64,000 nt of DNA from JBOZRQ01 sp050789255 (GTDB taxonomy: Bacteria; Bacillota; Sulfobacillia; Symbiobacteriales; Symbiobacteriaceae), in the NCBI GenBank assembly GCA_050789255.1, contig JBOZRQ010000029.1, forward strand, positions 16,266 to 80,265, in the 5' to 3' direction. Positions within the stretch are counted from its first letter, which is position 1. Every line of letters begins with the position of its first letter. This document shows, piece by piece, positions 34,901-41,016 of the stretch. The notes below the pieces were generated by a model. That model had not been told where the DNA came from. It did not search any database and worked only from the letters and a program-made list of their open reading frames with translations. A program made the translations under genes and the position numbers.

Positions 34901-35414
34901 CCTCACAACCGAGGACAACGCAAGGCGCCACGAGACTCGAGAGGCATGGACCGCCAAACTGACGATTCAGGCCCCATCCTCCCCCGGGCGGTACAAGGGC
35001 TTCTTGATCTTGCGCAACACCGAGGAGAACAGGAGTCTGGCGTGGGTGCCCTTTGAGGTATCGGTCGGGCTGCCGAGCTTGTCCGTTGAGCCGATGGCGG
35101 CGCAGTTGACCGCGGGGCGCGAGAGTAACGTCACCCTCGAGATTCGCGATGGGAGCACTGGTCAGCGGATGGACGCAACGCTCACGGTCAACGGGCAGCG
35201 GTTTGTCAGCCGGAACGGTCGGGTGAGCCTGCCCGTCCAACCGTCCGGCACCGTCCACACTCTGCGTGTGGAGGCCAACGTACCGGGGTACCAGTTCTTC
35301 AGCAAGGAGCTCACAATCCCCGTGTCCGATGTGTGGTCGCCGCACCCCGCAGGCGTCAGCCCGAGCCAGGAAAATGCACTGTGGCGCCGAAAGCTAATGT
35401 CGCAATGGCCGTAG
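31974..35414 (+). CDS. Large secreted subtilisin-family serine protease
   Basis: A 1146-residue extracellular S8 protease. It has a signal peptide (KVVKGIASGVLVAVLAGL) and a propeptide-like region to about residue 150. The catalytic triad is Asp172 (VVDSGVD), His348 (EHGTQVAG) and Ser529 (GGTSIATPHAAG). The 176-residue Asp-His spacing is large and includes a calcium-loop-like DTNNNRDFQDEE. The C-terminal 550 residues are beta-sandwich domains of the kind found in large secreted subtilases. No SLH or membrane anchor was seen. ATG 31974 follows GAGAGGTGACAGCCTAG and sits eight bases after the SLH gene. It may mature or turn over S-layer proteins, or supply peptides and lysine for the fermentation genes (inference). 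Confidence 0.9.
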   Translation: MRKVVKGIASGVLVAVLAGLQPATERLEAPVLVAPPPVVTVPPEVGEAVKQAHNAGDPFVDMDMLTATSDDLKQVKEAVQQAGGEVLYEDRTYVRVRLPVAAAESLPTATPVVAVGVNEKFVVNSASSIMYQDAAPAEVAGLANISMDAMGTRVFRNEHAVSGAGIRVAVVDSGVDPGHPALTQNPDGSAKIVDWKDFTGEGVVRTTTSVNWRGGGSFSAPNGASYRLPVDKPGSLSGTARFGLWDESRVLGTINRDLNQNGLPVDQFGVLVVDALQPGTYDTVYVDTNNNRDFQDEEPLQVYRQNTKSVAALGARQGPLVTQRLNFVAADIDPAGRTVTLGFDGMEHGTQVAGVLAGFDPAGFQGVAPGVEIMALKAVTSDGSAEWYAVADAVQYAAEHGANIINVSLAGLAPRSTDDRTAPERFNQIARQYGVLIVLAAGNSGPGLSSGATVGNASEVLSVGSYYSPAMWMRDYGYVVPSEGVHWTSGMGPRADGSYVPGVIAPGGSPTTSPRWSAPTGYTTAGGTSIATPHAAGAAALLMETGRKQGFNSDWLSVKRSLELGARRIPGVPVFEQGNGVVSLQGALEYLRQIAPMPALSARNRDGNGGLLARSYRPGTALFSLTNLEPTLTRVSMVSSEDWVRLTYRTLALPYNVSRQLPLQMNPPAEPGVHSAFLNVYHLDKFGQNLTIPITYVRPFELSARNNYAYSTRDELEVGRFRRYFFEVKPGTSSFSVSARMLPGAQSAADGTAEVYVFRPDGQAAHRSAPIGANGTGLSTLFQTDGPSEGVWEVVVVARPDKDGAYLHAGYTLEATVRPGPFGELPLQLSQAPGSTVTHQIRVTNPFLPFVGRVEAVGITRTDTSQPWHVEANKSLVEDFTVNEFVARMRVEISNPVTPDTGADYDLDLYVYRYDPDASGKWVALEKARTPRVSRESVELTNLPPGRYSVSVLTNGPAPSTYQYQYRRLMGVEGFNLTTEDNARRHETREAWTAKLTIQAPSSPGRYKGFLILRNTEENRSLAWVPFEVSVGLPSLSVEPMAAQLTAGRESNVTLEIRDGSTGQRMDATLTVNGQRFVSRNGRVSLPVQPSGTVHTLRVEANVPGYQFFSKELTIPVSDVWSPHPAGVSPSQENALWRRKLMSQWP

Positions 35415-35430
35415 TGGGGTGATGGACGTC

Positions 35431-35817
35431 ATGCAGACCGACAATCCGCTTATTCTTGTGGTGGACGATCAACCCGGGGTCCGACGACTCGTGCAGGAGG
35501 TCTTCGGCGAGATTGGCTATCGCGTGTTGTCGGCTGCCAACGGGTATGAGGCGCTGGAGCTGTGCAGACAGCACCGCCCTCGGGTGGTCCTGCTCGACAT
35601 GAAAATGCCGGTCTTGGACGGGCTCGAGGCGTTGAAGGAACTGAAGCAGCTCTATCCCAGCCTGGTTGTTTTCATGATGACCGCCGTGGGTGACGGTGAG
35701 CGAATCAACGAGGCCATCAGCAGCGGTGCGCACACTTGCATAAACAAACCCTTTGATGTGTTTGCTCTCAGGACATTGGTCGAGGGAGTGCTCCAGCAAG
35801 AGGGAGGACGTGTATGA
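35431..35817 (+). CDS. spo0F: Stand-alone receiver domain, Spo0F-like response regulator
   Basis: A 128-residue single-domain phosphoacceptor. The acidic pocket is VVDDQ near residue 12, the phosphorylated Asp56 lies in LLDMKMP, the switch Thr is in FMMTA, and the Lys is in INKPFD. The order DDQPGVRRLVQEVF, AANGYEAL and KPFD closely follows Bacillus Spo0F, the phosphorelay intermediate between sensor kinases and Spo0B. Its place downstream of rpoE and pyrG and before tal and glpX matches Bacillus spo0F. ATG 35431 is preferred, with GGGG 11 bases upstream; GTG 35419 or ATG 35422 would add three or four residues. Its stop overlaps the kal start by four bases. A CheY-like role is the main alternative. 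Confidence 0.8.
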   Translation: MQTDNPLILVVDDQPGVRRLVQEVFGEIGYRVLSAANGYEALELCRQHRPRVVLLDMKMPVLDGLEALKELKQLYPSLVVFMMTAVGDGERINEAISSGAHTCINKPFDVFALRTLVEGVLQQEGGRV

Positions 35818-36209
35818 GCGAGTCGTTCCTGCGGATCCGCATGTCGGCCCACGATGCCCACTACGCCGGCAATCTGGTGGACGGCGCCCGGGTGCTTGCC
35901 CTTTTCGGCGATGCTGCTACGGAACTGTTGATCCAGCACGACGGTGACGAGGGACTGTTCGTCGCCTACGACTCCGTGGAGTTCAAGGCCCCGGTCTACG
36001 CCGGCGACTACCTGGAGGTGCGGGCGCGCATCACCCGTGTTGGCAACACCAGCAGGGGCATGGAGTTTGAGGCGTACAAGGTGATTGCAGCGGACCCCAC
36101 GCCGGAGCAGCCCTCTCGGGCCAAGGTACTCGAGGAGCCCCTCTTAGTGACCCGGGCCACAGGAACGTGCGTGACACCAAAGGCTTTTCAGCGCAAGCAA
36201 GGCGAATAA
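35814..36209 (+). CDS. kal: 3-aminobutyryl-CoA ammonia lyase
   Basis: A hotdog-fold enzyme of 131 residues that eliminates ammonia from 3-aminobutyryl-CoA to give crotonyl-CoA in lysine fermentation. The SAHDAHYAGNLVDGARVLALFGD opening, SVEFKAPVYAGDYLEV strand and RATGTCVTPKAF end match the Kal family and separate it from general thioesterases. ATG 35814 overlaps the receiver gene stop in ATGA and has GGGAGG upstream, so it is translationally coupled to the Spo0F-like gene. The next gene, kce, makes its substrate. It is 30 kb away from the kam genes of the same pathway. Confidence 0.9.
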   Translation: MSESFLRIRMSAHDAHYAGNLVDGARVLALFGDAATELLIQHDGDEGLFVAYDSVEFKAPVYAGDYLEVRARITRVGNTSRGMEFEAYKVIAADPTPEQPSRAKVLEEPLLVTRATGTCVTPKAFQRKQGE

Positions 36210-36269
36210 CCATCAGGGGGCCGGGGTATCGCCCCGTCCCCTCTCGCATGTGTGAAGGGGGAGATTCCT

Positions 36270-37097
36270 ATGGAGAAGTTGATCATTACTGTGGCGGTAG
36301 ACGGTGCCGAGGTAACCCGGGAGCAGACCCCGCACCTGCCCATTACCCCGGCGGAGATTGGAGCCGTCGCCGAACGTTGCCGGGGGGCGGGCGCCGCCAT
36401 GATTCACGTGCATGGCCGCCTGCCCGACGGCACGTCCACCCAGTCTCGCGAGGTCTACGCGGAGATCCTTAAGGAGGTCCGAGCCCGCACGGACGTGATC
36501 GTCCAGGTCTCGACTGGCGGTGCGGTAGGCATGTCGGCGGAGGAGCGGGTGCAGCCGGTCTACCTGAGGCCCGAAATGGCTTCGCTGAGCGCGGGCACGG
36601 TCAATTTCGGCCGTGGAGTCTTTATGAACCCGCCAGACCTGATTGAGCACTTTGCCAAGACGATGGTCGAGCAAGGGGTCGTCCCGGAGATTGAGGCGTT
36701 CGACATGGGTCATATTCAGAACGCCCTGAACCTGGTGAAGCAAGGGATTCTTACACTCCCGCTGCACTTTGACTTCGTTCTGGGTGTGCCGGGCGCCATC
36801 GCCCCCACCATTCGCAACCTCTTACATATGTCAGAGTCCATCCCCGAGGGGTGCACCTGGTCAGTGGCAGGCATCGGAAGGGCTCAGTTGCCGTTGGCCA
36901 ATGCTGCCATACTGCTGGGTGGTCACGTGCGGGTCGGTCTGGAAGATAACATTTACTACACCAAGGGCGTCCTGGCCAGCAACGAGATGCTGGTCGCCCG
37001 GATTGTACGGCTCGCCGAGGAACTGGGGCGGCCGGTTGCTACGCCCGACGAAGCGAGGAGGATATTGCGAATCCCGGAGCGAACCCTTACTGCGTAA
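36270..37097 (+). CDS. kce: 3-keto-5-aminohexanoate cleavage enzyme (BKACE family)
   Basis: A zinc-dependent DUF849/BKACE enzyme that converts 3-keto-5-aminohexanoate and acetyl-CoA to acetoacetate and 3-aminobutyryl-CoA. From ATG 36270 it has 275 residues, typical for the family, with the metal histidines in MIHVHGR and conserved STGGAVGMSAEER, EIEAFDMGHI and GHVRVGLEDNIYY. AAGGGGGA lies seven bases before this ATG; the longer frame from 36252 is not needed. The product of kdd is its substrate and its product feeds kal, so identity as Kce rather than another BKACE is supported by context. Confidence 0.93.
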   Translation: MEKLIITVAVDGAEVTREQTPHLPITPAEIGAVAERCRGAGAAMIHVHGRLPDGTSTQSREVYAEILKEVRARTDVIVQVSTGGAVGMSAEERVQPVYLRPEMASLSAGTVNFGRGVFMNPPDLIEHFAKTMVEQGVVPEIEAFDMGHIQNALNLVKQGILTLPLHFDFVLGVPGAIAPTIRNLLHMSESIPEGCTWSVAGIGRAQLPLANAAILLGGHVRVGLEDNIYYTKGVLASNEMLVARIVRLAEELGRPVATPDEARRILRIPERTLTA

Positions 37098-37147
37098 CCC
37101 TACAGCGAAAAGATGCGGGGAGATCGTACAGGAAGGGGGCAACGCCC

Positions 37148-37801
37148 GTGCTTGTATCCGCCCGCACGACATTTGCCCTCCGCTGCGCGCACTGCGGCAA
37201 GTTAGAAACGGTGGAGCTCTCCCGGTTCGATGTGCACGAAGGCAGTTCTACCAAGTTGAACTGTTCCTGTGGCAACTCCATCATAATCGTCGGGCGAAAG
37301 CGAAAGCAGGTCTCGGTTCAACTGCCCTGCTACCTCTGCGACGGTGTCCACTTTAGCTTTTACTCACCTCGCCATTTCTGGTCCGAGGAGCTCAAGCAGA
37401 TTACCTGCGCCGAAACCGATTTGCAGCTCGGCGCCTTCGGCGACGAGGCAGCGGTGAAAACCTTTGCCCGCCCGGGCGGCAGCGAGCTTGACCGCCTCCT
37501 GGAAGACGAAGCCTTCGACGACTACTTCGAGGACCGCGAGACCATGTATCAGGCGGTCACACTTGTAAACACCCTGTCCGACTACGGCAAGGTCAGCTGC
37601 GCTTGCGGCAGCAAGAGAATTTCCATCGACCTGTACCCAGACCGGCTCGAGCTTACCTGTGAAGATTGCGGCGCCCATAAGTCGCTGTACGCCTGCAACG
37701 AGGAGGACGCAGTCGCCCTCCAGGTAGTCACCTACATTGAGGTCGGCGATGACTTGCCACCTCGCCGTAAGGCCACAAGAAACAGCCGAGACCGGGAATA
37801 A
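37148..37801 (+). CDS. Multi-zinc-ribbon protein of unknown function
   Basis: A 217-residue soluble protein with four cysteine pairs arranged as zinc ribbons: CAHCG with CSCG in the first 45 residues, CYLC near residue 60, and CACG with CEDCG near residues 160-180. The segment between (LDRLLEDEAFDDYFEDRE) is acidic and helical. I do not recognise a named family. GTG 37148 follows GGAAGGGGGCAACGCCC. It lies 50 bases after kce and could be co-transcribed with it. Its terminator stem overlaps its own stop codon. Nucleic-acid or protein binding is likely; nothing more can be said. Confidence 0.7.
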   Translation: MLVSARTTFALRCAHCGKLETVELSRFDVHEGSSTKLNCSCGNSIIIVGRKRKQVSVQLPCYLCDGVHFSFYSPRHFWSEELKQITCAETDLQLGAFGDEAAVKTFARPGGSELDRLLEDEAFDDYFEDRETMYQAVTLVNTLSDYGKVSCACGSKRISIDLYPDRLELTCEDCGAHKSLYACNEEDAVALQVVTYIEVGDDLPPRRKATRNSRDRE

Positions 37802-37820
37802 TATCCCGGTCTCTTCTTTT
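37788..37820 (+). terminator. Intrinsic terminator overlapping the stop of the zinc-ribbon gene
   Basis: Stem GAGACCGGGA/TCCCGGTCTC (37788-37797, 37804-37813) with the TAA stop inside the six-base loop, then TTCTTTT. Confidence 0.9.
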
Positions 37821-37889
37821 CCAGGCGTCTTCCTTATGGTAGTCTGGACAACGATAGGATAAATTGACCCCGAGAGGAGCAACCACGCA

Positions 37890-38540
37890 GTGAAGTTTTT
37901 CATCGATACAGCCAACGTGGAGGAGATTCGCGAAGTCGCCTCCTGGGGCGTTCTGCACGGCGTCACCACCAACCCGTCGCTGGTGGCCAAGGAAGGTCGG
38001 GACTTCAAGCAGGTTCTCAAGGAGATTCTTGAGCTGGTTGACGGCCCCATCAGCGCTGAGGTTGTTAGCCTGAAGGCCGAGGAGATGGTGGAGGAAGCTA
38101 AGCAGTACTACACCATGCACAAGAACATTGTCATCAAGCTGCCCATGACGGACGAGGGCCTGAAGGCCTGCGCCAAGCTTAGCGCAATCGGCGTGAAGAC
38201 CAACCTGACCCTGATTTTCTCCGCCAACCAGGCTCTGCTCTGCGCCCGGGCGGGCGCCACCTTCGTCAGCCCATTCGTCGGCCGGCTTGACGACATCAAC
38301 ATGGACGGCATCCAGCTGATCAAGGACATCGCCGACATCTTCGCCATCCACGGCATCGACACGGAGATCATCTCCGCCTCGATTCGCACCCCGGGCCAGG
38401 TGACCGACAGCGCCAAGGCCGGCGCCCACATCGCAACCATCCCCTACAAGGTCTTCAAGCAAATGCTCAAGCATCCCCTTACCGATGCGGGCATCGAGCG
38501 CTTCCTGAAGGACTGGGAAGCCGCCAAGGGCAAGGTGTAA
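37890..38540 (+). CDS. tal: Transaldolase of the small TalC/fructose-6-phosphate aldolase type
   Basis: A 216-residue class I aldolase of the pentose phosphate pathway, equivalent to Bacillus YwjH. It opens with KFFIDTANVEEI and GVTTNPSL; the Schiff-base lysine is Lys83 in IVIKLPMT, followed by GVKTNLTLIFS and the SPFVGRLDD phosphate-site segment. The start is GTG 37890 with GAGAGGAGC upstream. It sits between the receiver/lysine genes and glpX, its usual neighbours in Bacillus, but the fba and murA genes found there are missing. It has its own terminator. Confidence 0.94.
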   Translation: MKFFIDTANVEEIREVASWGVLHGVTTNPSLVAKEGRDFKQVLKEILELVDGPISAEVVSLKAEEMVEEAKQYYTMHKNIVIKLPMTDEGLKACAKLSAIGVKTNLTLIFSANQALLCARAGATFVSPFVGRLDDINMDGIQLIKDIADIFAIHGIDTEIISASIRTPGQVTDSAKAGAHIATIPYKVFKQMLKHPLTDAGIERFLKDWEAAKGKV

Positions 38541-38555
38541 GAAACAAGCGAAGGC

Positions 38556-38586
38556 GGCACAGGGGTTTCTCCTGTGCCCTTTTTTC
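38556..38586 (+). terminator. Intrinsic terminator of tal
   Basis: Stem GGCACAGG/CCTGTGCC (38556-38563, 38571-38578), seven-base loop, then CTTTTTTT. Confidence 0.92.
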
Positions 38587-38698
38587 ATGTCTACATATCG
38601 ACAACATCTATGGAAATGCCGGTTACAATCTATAACCACGATCGAATCACAACGCGGTAGAATGGAGAGGTAGGCCGCAAAACGAGGAGGCACGCCAC

Positions 38699-39676
38699 AT
38701 GGACCGCGAGTTGGCGCTGGAACTGGTACGAGTTACGGAGGCGGCTGCACTGGCCAGCGCTCGCTGGATGGGCCGGGGCGACAAGAACAAGGCAGATCAG
38801 TTGGCAGTAGACGCTATGCGCGCCGGTTTCGATACGGTTCAGATCAAGGGCGTCGTGGTCATCGGAGAAGGCGAGCTGGACGAAGCCCCCATGCTGTATA
38901 TCGGCGAGGAGGTCGGCGCTGGCGGCGCCCCCGTCGATGTGGCCGTGGACCCTCTGGAGGGCACCAACCTGGTGGCGAAGGGCCTCAACGGGTCGATCGC
39001 CGTCGTGGCCGTGGCCCCCCAGGGCTGCCTGCTCCATGCCCCTGACATGTACATGGAAAAGATCGCCGTCGGCCCTGAGGCCAAAGGCTGTATCGACATT
39101 ACCGCCTCCGTGACGGCGAACCTGCGCTGGATTGCGAGGGCGAAAGGCAAGGATGTCAGCGACCTGACGGTCGTTATTCTGGACCGTGACCGTCATAAGG
39201 GGATCATCCAAGAGTGCCGTGAGGCGGGCGCCCGCATTAAACTGATCACCGACGGCGACGTCGCTCCGGCAGTCGCCACAGCGATCGGTGACACCGGTGT
39301 TGATGTGCTGCTGGGCATCGGCGGCGCCCCCGAGGGCGTGTTGACGGCCGCCGCACTCAAGTGCCTCGGCGGGGATATGCAGGCCAGGCTGAAGCCTGAA
39401 AACGAGCAGGAGTACGAGCGCTGCAAGCAAATGGGCCTGGCTGACCCCACCCAGGTCCTCCGTCTCGACGACCTGGTCAAGGGGGACGACGTCTTCTTCG
39501 CAGCCACGGGCATCACGGATGGCGACCTGCTACAGGGTGTCCGGTATACTGGTCAGCACGTGGGGCGAACGCACTCGATCGCCCTGCGATGCAAGACCGG
39601 CACCATTCGTTTCATCGAAGCAATGCACCGGCTGGACCGTAAGCCCAGTTGGGTTAACCGTATTCAGGGGAAATAA
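38699..39676 (+). CDS. glpX: Fructose-1,6-bisphosphatase class II
   Basis: Gluconeogenic phosphatase of the GlpX family, 325 residues, soluble. The metal/phosphate motif DPLEGTNLVAKG near residue 82 and the VVILDRDRHKG and LITDGDVAPA segments are diagnostic. ATG 38699 has GAGGAGG upstream. It is the Bacillus ywjI equivalent and follows tal. Together they support sugar-phosphate synthesis during growth on amino acids such as lysine (inference). Confidence 0.95.
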   Translation: MDRELALELVRVTEAAALASARWMGRGDKNKADQLAVDAMRAGFDTVQIKGVVVIGEGELDEAPMLYIGEEVGAGGAPVDVAVDPLEGTNLVAKGLNGSIAVVAVAPQGCLLHAPDMYMEKIAVGPEAKGCIDITASVTANLRWIARAKGKDVSDLTVVILDRDRHKGIIQECREAGARIKLITDGDVAPAVATAIGDTGVDVLLGIGGAPEGVLTAAALKCLGGDMQARLKPENEQEYERCKQMGLADPTQVLRLDDLVKGDDVFFAATGITDGDLLQGVRYTGQHVGRTHSIALRCKTGTIRFIEAMHRLDRKPSWVNRIQGK

Positions 39677-39740
39677 CAAATTGTCATAACGCGGTCCGGC
39701 GGCGCATAAACTTGTCCTACGACGTTGTGGGGGTGGGTTT

Positions 39741-40697
39741 GTGCGACCGCCGGTTCGTCTATTTTCTTTGGCACTTGCCGCTGCAACCCTGATTGTGTTT
39801 GTCTTCGCTTTGGGCTGGGGCAGCGCCGAGCGCACCCGAGCAGCTGCGGCCCCGCGGAGCAAACCGGAGCCAACGGCACAATCGGTACCAGGTCCGCCCC
39901 CGGAAAAACCGCCAACCCAGTCCGCTACCCAGCAGAAGCCTCCGACCCAAGCCGCTCAGCCCAAACCCTCGGGGACCAGCCACAAGGTCGAGGCCGGCGA
40001 AACCTTATCGAGTATCTCCAAGCTGTATGGCGTCCCAACCGCTCAGATCAGGGCAGCAAACAGCCTGGGCTCCGACCAGATTCGAGCGGGACAAGCCTTG
40101 CTGATTCCGGGCGCCCAACCGTTGCGGCGTCACCGTGTGGAGAGCGGGGACAGCCTGTGGGAGCTCGCCACCCGGTATCAAGTCAGTCTTACCGAACTGC
40201 TTGCCGTTAACCCCGGGGTGGAGGATCCAGGTCACCTACAGATCGGGCAGGAGTTGAAGATACCGGGCGGCAGCGCGGCCGTGGCAGCATCTGCTCCGGT
40301 GGTGGATCCCGAGCTGTCCCTGGGTGGGCTGTTCGTTTGGCCTAACTCCGCCCCTGTGAGCTCAGACTTCGGTCCGCGCTGGGGCCGGAACCACAACGGA
40401 ATCGACCTGGCGGCCAACCAGGGTGACCCCATCTACGCTGCCCGCAGTGGGCATGTCGACCTCGCTGGCGAGGTGAAAGGGTACGGGAACACGGTCATCC
40501 TCCGACACCCGGACGGCACACGCACGCTCTATGCACACGCATCCAAATTGTTGGTAACTGCTGGTCAGGACGTTAAACAAGGAGAGCGCATTGCACTGGT
40601 TGGTTCAACGGGAAACAGTACAGGCCCACATTTGCACTTCGAGATTATCGTGAACGACAAGCCGCGGGACCCCATTCTGTACCTGCCCAAGAAGTAG
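39741..40697 (+). CDS. LysM and M23 peptidase, cell-wall hydrolase
   Basis: A 318-residue exported protein. It has an N-terminal signal or membrane segment (LFSLALAAATLIVFVFALGW), a Pro/Lys-rich stalk, two LysM domains at about residues 78-123 and 130-175 (HKVEAGETLSSISKLYG; HRVESGDSLWELATRYQ) and a C-terminal M23 (lysostaphin-type) domain. The zinc ligands are visible in HNGIDLA and HLHFE, with the YAHAS loop between them. All M23 catalytic residues appear present, so it is predicted to be an active peptidoglycan endopeptidase rather than a regulator. The start is GTG 39741 after GGGGGTGGG. In Bacillus this slot between glpX and rpmE holds rho. Confidence 0.9.
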   Translation: MRPPVRLFSLALAAATLIVFVFALGWGSAERTRAAAAPRSKPEPTAQSVPGPPPEKPPTQSATQQKPPTQAAQPKPSGTSHKVEAGETLSSISKLYGVPTAQIRAANSLGSDQIRAGQALLIPGAQPLRRHRVESGDSLWELATRYQVSLTELLAVNPGVEDPGHLQIGQELKIPGGSAAVAASAPVVDPELSLGGLFVWPNSAPVSSDFGPRWGRNHNGIDLAANQGDPIYAARSGHVDLAGEVKGYGNTVILRHPDGTRTLYAHASKLLVTAGQDVKQGERIALVGSTGNSTGPHLHFEIIVNDKPRDPILYLPKK

Positions 40698-40750
40698 CTA
40701 CGTTCAGGATTGACGCGACGCACGCGCGAACTATTAACTTCGCGAGAAAA

Positions 40751-40801
40751 CTGTCCACGGAAGTTTCCACACCCCGAATGGAGTTATCCACACTGTTCAC
40801 A
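40751..40801 (+). repeat. Cluster of DnaA-box-like 9-mers
   Basis: A perfect TTATCCACA lies at 40784-40792. Three imperfect same-strand relatives surround it: CTGTCCACG (40751), GTTTCCACA (40763) and CTGTTCACA (40793). They lie in a 319-base intergenic region (40698-41016) that otherwise holds only the terminator at 40973. No dnaA or dnaN gene is in the window, so this is not the classical origin. Confidence 0.5.
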
Positions 40802-40972
40802 GTACCCTGTTGGTAAATATTCATGAAACATCTTGAGACATTGCGGTGGTCTACCGCACCAGATGTAACATTGTCGCAACTGAACCTTTATGGCGCCGAA
40901 CCTTTCGGTTTTCCTGCTCCCGGGACTCGCGAATTTTGTCGAATCTCATAAAAGATCTCTGTGCGGACGTTT

Positions 40973-41001
40973 AGAACCCCCGGAATTGCTCCGGGGGTTC
41001 T
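40973..41001 (-). terminator. Hairpin after the first penicillin acylase gene
   Basis: A 12-bp stem AGAACCCCCGGA/TCCGGGGGTTCT with loop of five; on the minus strand it follows the stop at 41017, with only a weak T-rich tail. Confidence 0.7.
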
Positions 41002-41016
41002 GGCAGTTGGGGCCAA

